Assembly: GCF_022701255.1 (NCBI RefSeq)
Contig: NZ_CP031705.1
Coordinates: forward strand, 2,989,501 to 3,053,500
Direction: 5' to 3'
From: Microcoleus vaginatus HSN003
GTDB lineage: Bacteria > Cyanobacteriota > Cyanobacteriia > Cyanobacteriales > Microcoleaceae
Length of the DNA stretch: 64,000 nucleotides
Under the pieces are notes generated by a model, which saw only the letters and a program-made list of their open reading frames with translations, did not search any database and was not told the origin of the DNA. Positions 7,752 through 16,936 of the stretch are shown in pieces; positions within the stretch are counted from its first letter, which is position 1; the number at the start of each line of letters is the position of its first letter. A program made the position numbers and the translations under genes.

Positions 7752-10697
7752 TTAACGTACTGCTACTGACACCTTACCATTAAGGCTGCGCCGCATCAAT
7801 TCTTTCCATTCCGCTGAATTGATTAGCGAGTTGGTATCGAGGTGGACTCCCTTTTCCGAAGAGAATTGGGAAAATTTTTCTAACCAGTCCAAGATAGTTT
7901 CTGTTGGTGATAAAGGCGTACACTTCAAAGATTCTTTGAGAAAGTGAGCCATTCCGTTCTGATCGCCTTTGTGATAAGCGTACCATCCCTCCCACAACAG
8001 GAGTTTGTACTGAGTCTGACTTTGTTGCACATCAGCCTGCCTGTGAATGACTGGCGGAAGTTTCAATCTTTCCAATTCTCCCTGAGTCTGGTGCAGTTGA
8101 GCCTGAGATTGCTCCCACTCTCCCTGAGTCTGGTGCAGTTGAGCCTGAGATTGCTCCAATTCTCCCTGAGTCTGGTGCAGGTGAGCCTGAGATTGCTCCA
8201 ATTCTCCCTGAGTCTGGTGCAGTTGAGCCTGAGATTGCTCCAATTCTCCCTGAGTCTGGTGCAGTTGAGCCTGAGATTGCTCCAATTCTCCCTGAGTCTG
8301 GTGCAGTTGAGCCTGAGATTGCTCCCACTCTCCCTGAGTCTGGTGCAGTTGAGCCTGAGATTGCTCCAATTCTCCCTGAGTCTGGTGCAGTTGAGCCTGA
8401 GATTGCTCCAATTCTCCCTGAGTCTGGTGCAGTTGAGCCTGAGATTGCTCCAATTCTCCCTGAGCCTGGTGCAGTTGAGCCTGAGATTGCTCCAATTCTC
8501 CCTGAGCCTGGTGCAGTTGAGCCTGAGATTGCTCCAATTCACCCTGAGTCTGGTGCAGTTGAGCCTGAGATTGCTCCAATTCACCCTGAGCCTGGTGCAG
8601 TTGAGCCTGAGATTGCTCCAATTCTCCCTGAGTCTGGTGCAGTTGAGCCTGAGATTGCTCCAATTCTCCCTGAGTCTGGTGCAGTTGAGCCTGAGATTGC
8701 TCCAATTCTCCCTGAGTCTGGTGCAGTTGAGCCTGAGATTGCTCCAATTCTCCCTGAGTCTGGTGCAGCTCCAACTGAGAGTGTACCAACACTGCTTGAG
8801 TTTGGTGCAGTTGAGACTGAGATTGCTCCAACTCTCCCTGAGTCTGGTGCAGTTGAGCCTGAGATTGCTCCAACTCTCCCTGAGTCTGGTGCAGTTGAGT
8901 CTGAGATTGCTCCAATTCCGCCTGAGTCTGGTGCAGCTCCAACTGAGAGTGTACCAATACTGCTTGAGTTTGGTGCAGTTGAGACTGAGATTGTGCCAAT
9001 TCCGTCTGAGTCTGGTGGTGTTGAGACTTAGATTGCTCCAATTCACCCTGAGTCTGGTGCAGTTGAGTCTGAGATTGCTCCAATTCACCCTGAGTCTGGT
9101 GCAGTTGCAACTGGGATTGTGCGAATTGACTCTGTGCTTGATGCAATTGCGACTGAGACTGTTCACTAAGTTGCAGAAGCTGGTGGAATCCACCTAATTC
9201 ATTCCTACGCTTTGCTCGCAGGTTCAGAGCCTCTTGATACAGTTCCATATCGAGACTATTGCTCTGTGCTAACTTCTTGACAATTTCGTTATCATCTAAT
9301 ATTTTTCGTAATTGAATATCATAATCAGGAAATGTATTAGCATTAGTAAAAAGAACGCTAAGATCACTCCACCCCATCATCGTTTTTAAGTCTTCTAAGT
9401 CTGACTGGAAAAACTCCTGAATTCCGACAAAGTAAAAATTACTCAGATGATTTTTCCCAATCAATTTAGCTACTATATTTCGCACCCCAGGAAGATTGGC
9501 AAACTCTACGATTCCCAAGACGTCCATATTGCGTGGAATACCAACCTTTTGCATCCGCCAAAAAAAGTAATTTGATATTAATCGCATTACAGGGTTTCTC
9601 AACCAGATTACTTTTTTAGCATTATGAAAATAGCCTTTGTACTTGTTTAAGGCAAAGTGACCATGAATAACTTTAATGTTTGCTGGTAAAGCAGATGGTT
9701 TAATTTGACTTTCGGGAACATTCACATTATCCCTGAAAACAGATTCAGTACCATAAACATCACTTAAAACTTGATAAAATGTTGTTCCTGCTGTTTTGGG
9801 TACATGAACCGATATTATTTCCACCTTCGCCTGAGTTTGATATTCGGGCTGGTTGTATTGCTCTAAATCTGTCTGAGGAGGGTGTAATTGCGCCTTGTAT
9901 TGATCCACTTCCACCCGATTTTTATAGGGCCTATTGTAAAACAGAGGGGTAGGATCGATATTTAAGTCTAAATGAAAATCGTTGGAAACCTTACAAAGCT
10001 CTATAACAGCGATCGCATTTGCAAAGGGGAAAGGATGGTTGTACTCTACATTACTAAGTTCTATCTCTTCTATTTCTTCCCAAAGCATTTTGACGCTATC
10101 CTTTGTTGGATCTCTATTAATTAATCTTAAGAAACTTGTACGGATGGCTTCTTGAGGAATTCCATATTTTTTTAAGAGTGCCAGATACTGTGCGCTGAAC
10201 TGAATGTACCATCCTCCATCCGTAAGGACTCCAAAGGGAACTGTAATCAATGCTTTTCCCTCAAGAGCCAGCAAATCGTAGATCTTCGCGATTGCCTTCA
10301 GTGGAGCTTCCCGATGATCGCCAATTTCTGTAGACTCACCGTAAGCACCGCCCGGAGCAAGTCCCTGACCTATATGTTCTACGGTAGAGATTGAAACTAT
10401 AGCATCATATTTTTCCTCGGATTCAAGAGTCATTAAATCTTCGTTATCCACACCTATATCTATTTCAAATTTGTCTATAATTCTTCTTTTAATAACCCCC
10501 ATCTGTTCGCCCAGTGAGCTTTCATAGCGCGAAAGTACGTTACCCACTTCTAGAACACGGTCTGAATTTTGGAGATTAATCAGAAAGTTAAACCCAATCG
10601 AAACTTCAACCGCTCTTTCCGACGGATTGTTATACGGTATGCGATTGTAATATAACTCTTTTCCTTTAAATAAAAATGTTTTTTGCCAGTTTGTCAT
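7752..10697 (-). CDS. Methyltransferase-sulfotransferase with 26-unit coiled-coil repeat
   Basis: A 981-residue mosaic protein. Residues about 25-200 resemble a SAM methyltransferase (RVLEVGNVLSRYE, ISTVEHIGQG, GKALITVPFG). Residues about 290-500 are a sulfotransferase with VPKTAGTTFYQVL as the PAPS 5'-phosphosulfate loop and WLRNPVMRLISNY as the 3'-phosphate motif; it is related to the C-terminal domain of the preceding gene. About 26 copies of a 14-residue unit (consensus QLHQTQGELEQSQA) follow, then a roughly 90-residue C-terminal domain with a helical TPR-like look (WEGWYAYHKGDQNGMAHFL). The start ATG has a GGAGG ribosome-binding site. The repeats should form a long helical rod or spacer. 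Confidence 0.85.
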   Translation of the reverse strand: MTNWQKTFLFKGKELYYNRIPYNNPSERAVEVSIGFNFLINLQNSDRVLEVGNVLSRYESSLGEQMGVIKRRIIDKFEIDIGVDNEDLMTLESEEKYDAIVSISTVEHIGQGLAPGGAYGESTEIGDHREAPLKAIAKIYDLLALEGKALITVPFGVLTDGGWYIQFSAQYLALLKKYGIPQEAIRTSFLRLINRDPTKDSVKMLWEEIEEIELSNVEYNHPFPFANAIAVIELCKVSNDFHLDLNIDPTPLFYNRPYKNRVEVDQYKAQLHPPQTDLEQYNQPEYQTQAKVEIISVHVPKTAGTTFYQVLSDVYGTESVFRDNVNVPESQIKPSALPANIKVIHGHFALNKYKGYFHNAKKVIWLRNPVMRLISNYFFWRMQKVGIPRNMDVLGIVEFANLPGVRNIVAKLIGKNHLSNFYFVGIQEFFQSDLEDLKTMMGWSDLSVLFTNANTFPDYDIQLRKILDDNEIVKKLAQSNSLDMELYQEALNLRAKRRNELGGFHQLLQLSEQSQSQLHQAQSQFAQSQLQLHQTQGELEQSQTQLHQTQGELEQSKSQHHQTQTELAQSQSQLHQTQAVLVHSQLELHQTQAELEQSQTQLHQTQGELEQSQAQLHQTQGELEQSQSQLHQTQAVLVHSQLELHQTQGELEQSQAQLHQTQGELEQSQAQLHQTQGELEQSQAQLHQTQGELEQSQAQLHQAQGELEQSQAQLHQTQGELEQSQAQLHQAQGELEQSQAQLHQAQGELEQSQAQLHQTQGELEQSQAQLHQTQGELEQSQAQLHQTQGEWEQSQAQLHQTQGELEQSQAQLHQTQGELEQSQAQLHQTQGELEQSQAHLHQTQGELEQSQAQLHQTQGEWEQSQAQLHQTQGELERLKLPPVIHRQADVQQSQTQYKLLLWEGWYAYHKGDQNGMAHFLKESLKCTPLSPTETILDWLEKFSQFSSEKGVHLDTNSLINSAEWKELMRRSLNGKVSVAVR
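8073..9165 (-). repeat. 42-bp tandem repeat array inside the gene at 7752-10697
   Basis: About 26 head-to-tail copies of a 42-bp unit, each encoding a 14-residue Gln-rich coiled-coil unit. Units near the 3' end of the gene are nearly identical at DNA level; those toward the 5' end are more diverged. A two-unit variant containing AVLVHSQLELHQTQ occurs twice, four units apart, which points to segmental duplication within the array. Unit length is a multiple of three, so gain or loss of copies keeps the frame. Confidence 0.95.
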
Positions 10698-11074
10698 TTT
10701 AGTTCCTCCTTAACGGCAATTAGTTCAACCACAATAATACCTATATACCTCTATGAATTTTGTTGAAACAAATGTTTTCATGTAAGATATTTCATCTACT
10801 ATTATCTGCACGACTTGGTGCATTTTGTCCTTCGTCTCCTCTCCTGATTTTTCCTTGTTATTGGCTAGATTGCTTCGACCGAAGGCAACTTGCCTCAGTG
10901 TGGACAGACTGGTAGGGTTCGCAAAATGTTCCCCATGTCAACCGTAAATCCTCAATTCAGTATTTTACTGTGTTTGAGTAGGGTCAGGTCAGTCCAGTGA
11001 GTTCTTGTCTTGCTCGCACACTTCAGTTAAAATCAACTACGTTGCAAGTTTATCACAAGTGGCACTTATTCAAA
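10698..11074. other. Intergenic region between divergent glycan genes
   Basis: This gap separates the divergently transcribed methyltransferase-sulfotransferase gene and the TPR-GT61 gene and should hold both promoters. It is AT-rich around 10740-10810. I see no convincing -35/-10 pair, operator palindrome or RNA gene. A GTG at 10997 in frame with the TPR gene is considered a less likely start. Confidence 0.4.
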
Positions 11075-14074
11075 ATGAATGCAGAGAAAACGGCTGTAAC
11101 CCATATCCACGAAGGAGATCATTTTCTAGAGTCAGGCAATTTAGATGAAGCGATCGCAGCCTACCGCCGTGCCATTGAGCTAAATCCTGACCTATCTTGG
11201 TCTCACCACAATTTAGGGGAAGCTCTAGCGAAACTCGGTCAATTCGAGGAAGCGATCGCATCTTACCGCCGCGCCCTAGAACTCAACCCGGATTTTTCTT
11301 GGTCTTATCATCACTTGGGGGATGCTTTAGATCGACAACAACAGTGGGAGGAAGCAGTGGCTGCCTTTCGTAAAGCTACTGAACTCAAGGCCGATCACTT
11401 TGGTTCTTACTGTGGATTGGGGCAGAGTTTGGTGAAACTGGGCCGGTTAGATGAGGCGATCGCGGCTTACCGCCAAGCAAGTATTCTTAACCCGGATGTG
11501 GATTGGATTTACGGCTGCATAGCAGATCTTTTACAGCAGCGAAGAGAGTTGGATTTGGAGGCTGCGATCGCCTCCTACCGCCGTGCAGTACAACTAAATC
11601 CAAATGACGTGCAAGCATACCGCAACCTCCTAAATATTCAACCAGATAACTTTGAAATTTATTTGGATTTGGGGAATGCTTTAGCGCAACAGGGGGATTG
11701 GCGCGGGGCGATCGACACATATCAAAGAGCGATCCAGCTTAACCCACAAGAGGCTTTAGTTCACAACCTTTTAGGGGAAGCGTTAGAACAACTCGGCGAT
11801 CTAAACGCAGCAGTTGTTTCGTACCGAAGAGCAATAGAGCTTCACCCATTTTTTATGTCTGACGACCAGTTAGGAAAAGCCTTGGCTAAAGTCAGTTATC
11901 TGGAGCAATTTCCCCCGGACGACGCAGCCTTTTTGCAAAAAACCAACCACCTCAGCGATGCAGATTTCGTCCAAGAACTTTTCTGCGCCTATGTGAAACG
12001 CTCCCTAGACGAGAAAGGCATTGCGGGGTTTCTGGAAATTATGCAGTCAAGCGGGCGCTCGCGGCCCCAAGCGATCGCTGAAATCATCCGACCATCAACA
12101 GAATTTCAAAACAAGTGTAAATCTTTCTTGCCAGCTTCACTTGAGGAAGCTCACTGGCGCTTGGGAGACTTCTTTGCCCAAAAAGGTCAATGGGAGGAAG
12201 CCCTTGCCTCTTTCCACCAGGCACTTTCGCTTACACCCTCCATCACTCTAGCCTACCGCCGCTGGGCGGAAAATCTAGCAAAGCAAAATAAATACGACGC
12301 CCAAGTAGCTTTGATAGCTAAATTCTTGAACTCTATACTAAATCAATCATATTCAGCGGAATTCTACGCCTGTTTTGGGAAACTACTAGCGCGAAAAGGT
12401 CTGGTAAGCGATGCCGTACAGGCTTATGAAAAGTCACTGTTTATTCAACCTACTTCCCCCCACTCAGACGAAGTATATATAAATCTAGGGCAGATAATGC
12501 AACAGCAAAATCGACGAGAACAAGCCCTAAGATACTACCAAGAAGCCATAAAATTAAAACCAGATAACTGGGAAGTATACCTCCATGTCGGTCACATTTT
12601 ATCCGACCAAAAACAACATTATGCTGCCCTAAACTATTACAGAAAATCCATCGAGTTGCAGCCAGAAATTGGAAATCTTTACATTTATTTGGGGCATTGT
12701 TTTTTAAAAATAAATGAAATAAATCACGCAATTAACTCTTACCAGAAAGCCCTGGCAAAACCTCCTCAACACTACCACGCTTATCTGGCACTAGCGGGCT
12801 GTCTCGTTCAACAAAATAGATTGGAAGAAGCGGTTTATTGTATAGAAGAGTTAATCAGTAAAGAGATTCCAGGAACTTACCTTGAAGCTCAAAAACACTT
12901 GGCAAATATTCTGCAGCAACAAGGTAAGCTAGAGGAAGCAAATGTTTGTTTCAAAAAAGCGCAGCCACTAATTCCTCCTCAAGGGTTTTATGCCTCAACT
13001 AGAGAGTGGGCCGTTGAATTTAAACTGGATGCAACTAACTATGCAGATATACATCCCCGCCATCAAGTCGAAATTGAGATGCCAAAAACAGTCGATAGAG
13101 AGGTGCATCCTGAACTGAAAAGCTGGAAGAAATTTGATTCACCGGCCACCTTTGTTGCCACAGTATCCGACGGAAGATTTTGTCAACTTAATGACAGAAA
13201 AACAGCTTACCTGGCGCCAGACCATAAGATCCTGCTAGATGTTTCAAGTGTTATAGATACCGGGAATTTAGGCGAAGTTACGTATTCTCCTATTCACAAA
13301 ATTGACGGGACAGTAGCAGTTTTATCAGGGAATACAAGTGCCATATATTATCATTGGATGTTGGATACACTGCCAAAATTGGGACTGATAGAATTGAGCG
13401 GAATCGTACTCGATAGCATCGACAAATTTGTGGTGAGAAGTTACGATGCGCCCTTTCACAAGGAAACACTAAAGCTATTGGGAATTCCCGAACATAAAAT
13501 CGTAGATAGCAGGAAATACCCTCATATACAAGCCGATAGGTTAATTGTTTCGTCTTACCCCGGCCTAGTCTGCTGTCCAACTAAATGGGCGGTAGAATTT
13601 CTCAGAAGCAAATTTCTGCCCGCCGCAGCGAAACCAAACTCCCTGCCGCCCGAACGCATATATATCAGCCGGAACCTTGGACAGAGCCGGAGAATTATTA
13701 ATGAAGATGAAGTTTTAGAAGTTTTGCACCAACACGGATTTGTAACTATCTATGCCGAATCAATTTCGCTAGCAGAAACAGCTTCGCTGCTGAGGGGAGC
13801 TAAAGTTGTAGTTAGTATGCACGGCGGTGGAGAGACTAACCTGGTATTTTGCAGTCCGGGAACCAAGGTGATAGATATTTTAACGCCCCATCACCCGGCA
13901 ATATGTTACTATATTCTCAGCCGTCAAGCGGGACTTGATTACTACTACTTAATCGGCGAAAGTATTGAAGGATCTTACTTGCGCCAACTTATTTACCAGA
14001 TAGACGGTTTTGAAGATACGCTTGTCAACATTGACGCTCTAAAAGCTTTGTTCCAGATGGCTGAAGTTACTTAG
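11075..14074 (+). CDS. TPR - DUF4214 - TPR - GT61 glycosyltransferase
   Basis: About 1000 residues from the ATG at 11075; an in-frame GTG at 10997 would add 26 residues of poor TPR character. The first 270 residues are TPR units (EAIAAYRRAIELNPDLSW and relatives). A DUF4214-like insert follows (DAAFLQKTNHLSDADFVQEL to STEFQNK), then a second TPR block. The last 300 residues match the GT61/DUF563 type: SAIYYHWMLDTLPKLGL, PERIYISR and SMHGGGETNLVFCSPGTKV. TPR-GT61 fusions are expected to transfer sugars to protein or polysaccharide acceptors, with the TPR part binding the acceptor; that is inference. It is transcribed away from the GT cluster. Confidence 0.88.
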   Translation: MNAEKTAVTHIHEGDHFLESGNLDEAIAAYRRAIELNPDLSWSHHNLGEALAKLGQFEEAIASYRRALELNPDFSWSYHHLGDALDRQQQWEEAVAAFRKATELKADHFGSYCGLGQSLVKLGRLDEAIAAYRQASILNPDVDWIYGCIADLLQQRRELDLEAAIASYRRAVQLNPNDVQAYRNLLNIQPDNFEIYLDLGNALAQQGDWRGAIDTYQRAIQLNPQEALVHNLLGEALEQLGDLNAAVVSYRRAIELHPFFMSDDQLGKALAKVSYLEQFPPDDAAFLQKTNHLSDADFVQELFCAYVKRSLDEKGIAGFLEIMQSSGRSRPQAIAEIIRPSTEFQNKCKSFLPASLEEAHWRLGDFFAQKGQWEEALASFHQALSLTPSITLAYRRWAENLAKQNKYDAQVALIAKFLNSILNQSYSAEFYACFGKLLARKGLVSDAVQAYEKSLFIQPTSPHSDEVYINLGQIMQQQNRREQALRYYQEAIKLKPDNWEVYLHVGHILSDQKQHYAALNYYRKSIELQPEIGNLYIYLGHCFLKINEINHAINSYQKALAKPPQHYHAYLALAGCLVQQNRLEEAVYCIEELISKEIPGTYLEAQKHLANILQQQGKLEEANVCFKKAQPLIPPQGFYASTREWAVEFKLDATNYADIHPRHQVEIEMPKTVDREVHPELKSWKKFDSPATFVATVSDGRFCQLNDRKTAYLAPDHKILLDVSSVIDTGNLGEVTYSPIHKIDGTVAVLSGNTSAIYYHWMLDTLPKLGLIELSGIVLDSIDKFVVRSYDAPFHKETLKLLGIPEHKIVDSRKYPHIQADRLIVSSYPGLVCCPTKWAVEFLRSKFLPAAAKPNSLPPERIYISRNLGQSRRIINEDEVLEVLHQHGFVTIYAESISLAETASLLRGAKVVVSMHGGGETNLVFCSPGTKVIDILTPHHPAICYYILSRQAGLDYYYLIGESIEGSYLRQLIYQIDGFEDTLVNIDALKALFQMAEVT

Positions 14075-14179
14075 AGGCAGGAGAATGGAATAAGTAGGAA
14101 TGGGTTTTTAAATTAATTCGCTTGCTTGTGCAAGTGTTCCCATTCCACCCAAATTGACTTCAGGAAACTTGATGGTTGA

Positions 14180-14929
14180 TTAAGCCCACAAAAGATAACT
14201 TTCTCTCAAAACTGGAATACAGAGATAATTGCGATTTGTAAGTGCAGCTCCTTCTCTAAAAGCCCGAACTACATCAGGACTCCAAGTTGTGTCATCTACA
14301 GCTATAACACCAAAGCAATGAGCGACTGTTTGTATGTCTTGCAGACAGGCTTCATATGTATGCAAGCCATCTACAAACGCAAAACATAACTGCTTATTTT
14401 TGATTTTAGCAATAGTTTGAGGATCCAAAGAATCCGATCTCACAATATCTATGACATCTCTATAGGCTTCTGTGTTTTTCAAAAAAGTTTCGTACTCCCC
14501 ACCATGACAATTTTGAGTTCCCAGTTGCCACGGATCTACAGCTATCATTCGTCGGTTATATTTCTTAGCTACTTCAGCTAGCTTAACCGTTGTTCCACCC
14601 AAAAAACAGCCAATTTCAATCAAGTCACCAGCCCACCCTTTGGCACAATATTCAGCCACGCTAGCTATTCTTGCACTTTGTTGGATTGAACCTTGCAGAG
14701 CTAAAATCACATCCATGCGTTCTTGAGGGATTGTTTCCCACAGTATGCCGATCAAGTTTTTGACATGAGCGCTATAGTAAGAAAGAGTTTTATCGTGATG
14801 AACCTGCATTTCTCTAAGTTGATGTTGTGTTTGTTCCAACAAAGTTTCGGTTTGGGTTAACTGATACTTGATTTGTTCACTTTCGTCTTGACGCACTTGT
14901 TCTTGCGATTGAATTTGTTCTAGTTCCAT
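14180..14929 (-). CDS. Class I SAM methyltransferase with N-terminal coiled coil
   Basis: A 249-residue protein. Residues 1-55 are a Gln/Glu-rich coiled coil similar in style to the repeats and C-termini of nearby genes. Residues about 85-249 are a methyltransferase of the Methyltransf_24 type: IEIGCFLGGTTVKLAEVA is the SAM loop, IAVDPW the acidic strand, and FVDGLHTYEA the metal- or substrate-binding motif, with DDTTW further on. Methylation of a sugar or lipid-linked glycan is a reasonable guess from context. A GGGAG ribosome-binding site lies upstream of the ATG. Confidence 0.82.
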   Translation of the reverse strand: MELEQIQSQEQVRQDESEQIKYQLTQTETLLEQTQHQLREMQVHHDKTLSYYSAHVKNLIGILWETIPQERMDVILALQGSIQQSARIASVAEYCAKGWAGDLIEIGCFLGGTTVKLAEVAKKYNRRMIAVDPWQLGTQNCHGGEYETFLKNTEAYRDVIDIVRSDSLDPQTIAKIKNKQLCFAFVDGLHTYEACLQDIQTVAHCFGVIAVDDTTWSPDVVRAFREGAALTNRNYLCIPVLRESYLLWA

Positions 14930-15757
14930 TAGGATTTGAACTCCCTTTTATTGTGGTTTACTCGATTCTCTAATTTTTCGGTTTCTCTGTTTCCACTTCA
15001 TTGTAAGGCACCCAAGCACCCATGGTTTCAGAATTATAACGCAGCCTTTGCTTGCAACTTGCCCTGAAATATATTACCACCAGATGCAAACAAAATATAC
15101 CGAGTGATAGATATTATTTTTTCCTAAAACAAAATCAACCCAATTTATTTACCTGATTCCCCCAGCTTGCTGAGTTTAAATAATCGCCCCTTCCTACTTC
15201 CTCCCTCATTCCCACACATTCCAAGGAGCCTCTCCATTATCCCACAGCTCGTTCAAATACTTGTATTCCCGGTAAGTATCCATCGTGAAAAAGAAACCGC
15301 CGTGTCGGTAAGCCATCAATTGCCCTTCCGCAGCCAAACGCTGTAGCGGCTCTTGCTCTAAAACGCACTCATCTCGCCCTAAATAATCAAAAATGGGGCG
15401 GTTGAGTATCATGTATCCCGCACTTGCCCAGCCGTCTACTTCAGGTTTCTCAACAAACTCCCGTACCCGGCCGGAATTGTCTACATCTAGCATTCCGAAG
15501 CGAGGAATAGGACGCACTGTCGTCACAGTTGCCAGCTTGCCGTGGGACTTGTGAAAATCAGCCAGTTTGCTAATATCTACATCAGCAACTCCATCCCCGT
15601 ATGTCACCATAAAGTTATCGCGAGCTATATATTTCTCCACCCGTTCACCCGCCCTCCAGTCATGCTTTCCGAGCCAGTTTCCGCCACTGTTACCTTAAAA
15701 TCTTGCTGGCGATGCTCTTCGTGATAGGTAATGCAATTCTGGCGACCCAAGCAAATA

Positions 15758-15765
15758 GTAAAATC
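15758..15765. repeat. 8-bp target-site duplication, left copy of IS1 element
   Basis: GTAAAATC directly abuts the left inverted repeat of the IS1-family element. The same octamer abuts the right end at 16623-16630. Confidence 0.93.
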
Positions 15766-16622
15766 GGCGTTGCTGAATTGAGGTATGATAAGTGCGGGCA
15801 AGGGATGTTTGGGCTACCCGATTTGCCTCGTTTGAGGGCGATTGAAATCATAGGATGGATAGGGAACCGGAACATCCCAAAACTTAAGATAATGAATTAC
15901 TAACCGAATAGAATGTTTAAGCATTTCTACCGACTTAGAATAGCACAGTGTCTTGCGATGAAGCCGGGCTTGCGTAATGTCGTAGTCGCGTATTCTCGCC
16001 CTCTACTCTGGTCATGTAAGTTTTACAGATAATTTGGTCTCCATCTGGGATAAACATGGGGTAAACTGGCCATCCATCTGTGATATAAAAGTAACATTTC
16101 CAATTGCCAACTAATTCCCATAGTTGTCGAAAAGTTATAGCACTATGATCTCCCAATACCCATCCTAAAATCCCTGGCTGAAAGTGATTTACTGCCGTCG
16201 CTCGCCAAAGCTTATTTTTTTTGACCAACAAACGTTTCTAGTTCATCAAGTTCTCCCACCCGGGGAATTGTGTCTGGTTCGTAAGCATCAGGGAGCAATT
16301 CTCCTACTTGCTTGACCCAATTTATAATGCTGGTGTGATGTACTCCTTTAATCCTCTCAATTGCTCGAAAACCCATACCATTGACATACATTTTGAGACA
16401 TTCACGTTTAACTTCTTCCGAGTAACCTTTATGAGGTTGATAGCAATCTATAAATTGTCTGCCACAACCGACACAAATATAATTCTGTTTACCTTTTTTA
16501 TGACCATTTTTATTAACATGAGTTGATTGACATTCAGGACATTGCATAAGCTCTGCGTTTTTTGAAGTGTTATTTTTTGGCGCTCGCACTATAACCTTAT
16601 CATACCCTAATTCAGCAACGCC
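15766..16622 (-). mobile_element. IS1-family insertion sequence, 857 bp, complete
   Basis: Imperfect terminal inverted repeats of about 24 bp start GGCGTTGCTGAATT at both ends (left from 15766; right, read inward on the minus strand, from 16622) and both run on to GGTATGATAAG. An identical 8-bp duplication flanks the element. The internal frames encode an InsA-like zinc-finger/HTH part and an InsB-like catalytic part. The ends are intact and the duplications identical, so the insertion is probably recent. It interrupts the rfbF-like gene. Confidence 0.93.
15935..16547 (-). CDS. IS1-family transposase, two frames joined at an A8 run
   Basis: The upstream frame (ATG at 16547, MQCPECQSTHVNKNGHKKG) has a CxxC...CxxC zinc ribbon and an HTH (IKGVHHTSIINWVKQVGE) and stops soon after VGQKK. 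The downstream frame, open from upstream of the run, carries the IS1 catalytic core (VLGDHSAITFRQLWE, YITDGWPVYPMF, RVEGENTRLRHYASP). The two overlap at an uninterrupted run of eight A on the coding strand (16215-16222). A -1 shift there yields one InsAB' fusion, the known expression mode of IS1. Confidence 0.88.
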
Positions 16623-16630
16623 GTAAAATC
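16623..16630. repeat. 8-bp target-site duplication, right copy of IS1 element
   Basis: GTAAAATC, identical to the copy at 15758-15765, directly next to the right inverted repeat of the element. Confidence 0.93.
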
Positions 16631-16936
16631 ATTATTCATCGCTTCATAATTCAGGAAATATTCCTTAATCATGTTGCCTTTGTAGCCCAAACACACAATA
16701 AAATCCAGGAAGCCGTAGTGGGCATAGGTCTTCATAATATGCCAGAGAATCGGATACCCCCCCACATCTACTAAGGGCTTGGGACGAAATTCTGTTTCTT
16801 CTCGGAGACGTGTCCCCAAACCGCCGGCTAATATAACTACTTGCATTGTTTCACATCTTGAAAAGGGTACACAACCGCTGATAATTCACAACAGGTATTT
16901 ATTGCAAACAAAGGGCTATTTTTTATGAAAAAATTC

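Larger units (their letters stand above)
15206..16846 (-). pseudogene. rfbF: Glucose-1-phosphate cytidylyltransferase, broken by IS1 and a frameshift
   Basis: The N-terminal part (16846 down to 16623) has the nucleotidyltransferase signature ILAGGLGTRLREETEFRPKP. The C-terminal part (below 15766) continues with MTYGDGVADVD-like sequence, EQEPLQRLA and ends APWNVWE, as in CDP-glucose pyrophosphorylases. Between them sits an 857-bp IS1-family element with 8-bp target duplications. Removing the element and one duplication restores the join NDFTICLGRQN, but a second lesion remains near 15644: one base is missing in an A run, shifting frame after MTGGRV. The gene is therefore doubly inactivated. 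Its product would have made CDP-glucose for dideoxysugar or related synthesis. Confidence 0.88.

Noticed and set aside
8073..9165. Possible CRISPR array
   Set aside because: The repeats are contiguous 42-bp coding units with no spacers and keep one reading frame.
7944..9197. 417-codon open frame on the plus strand across the 42-bp repeats, and a second minus-strand frame at 8063-9193
   Set aside because: Both are shadows of the tandem repeat, whose unit has no stop in several frames. Their sequence is pure repeat translation without domain features, whereas the 981-residue frame continues into real domains on both sides.
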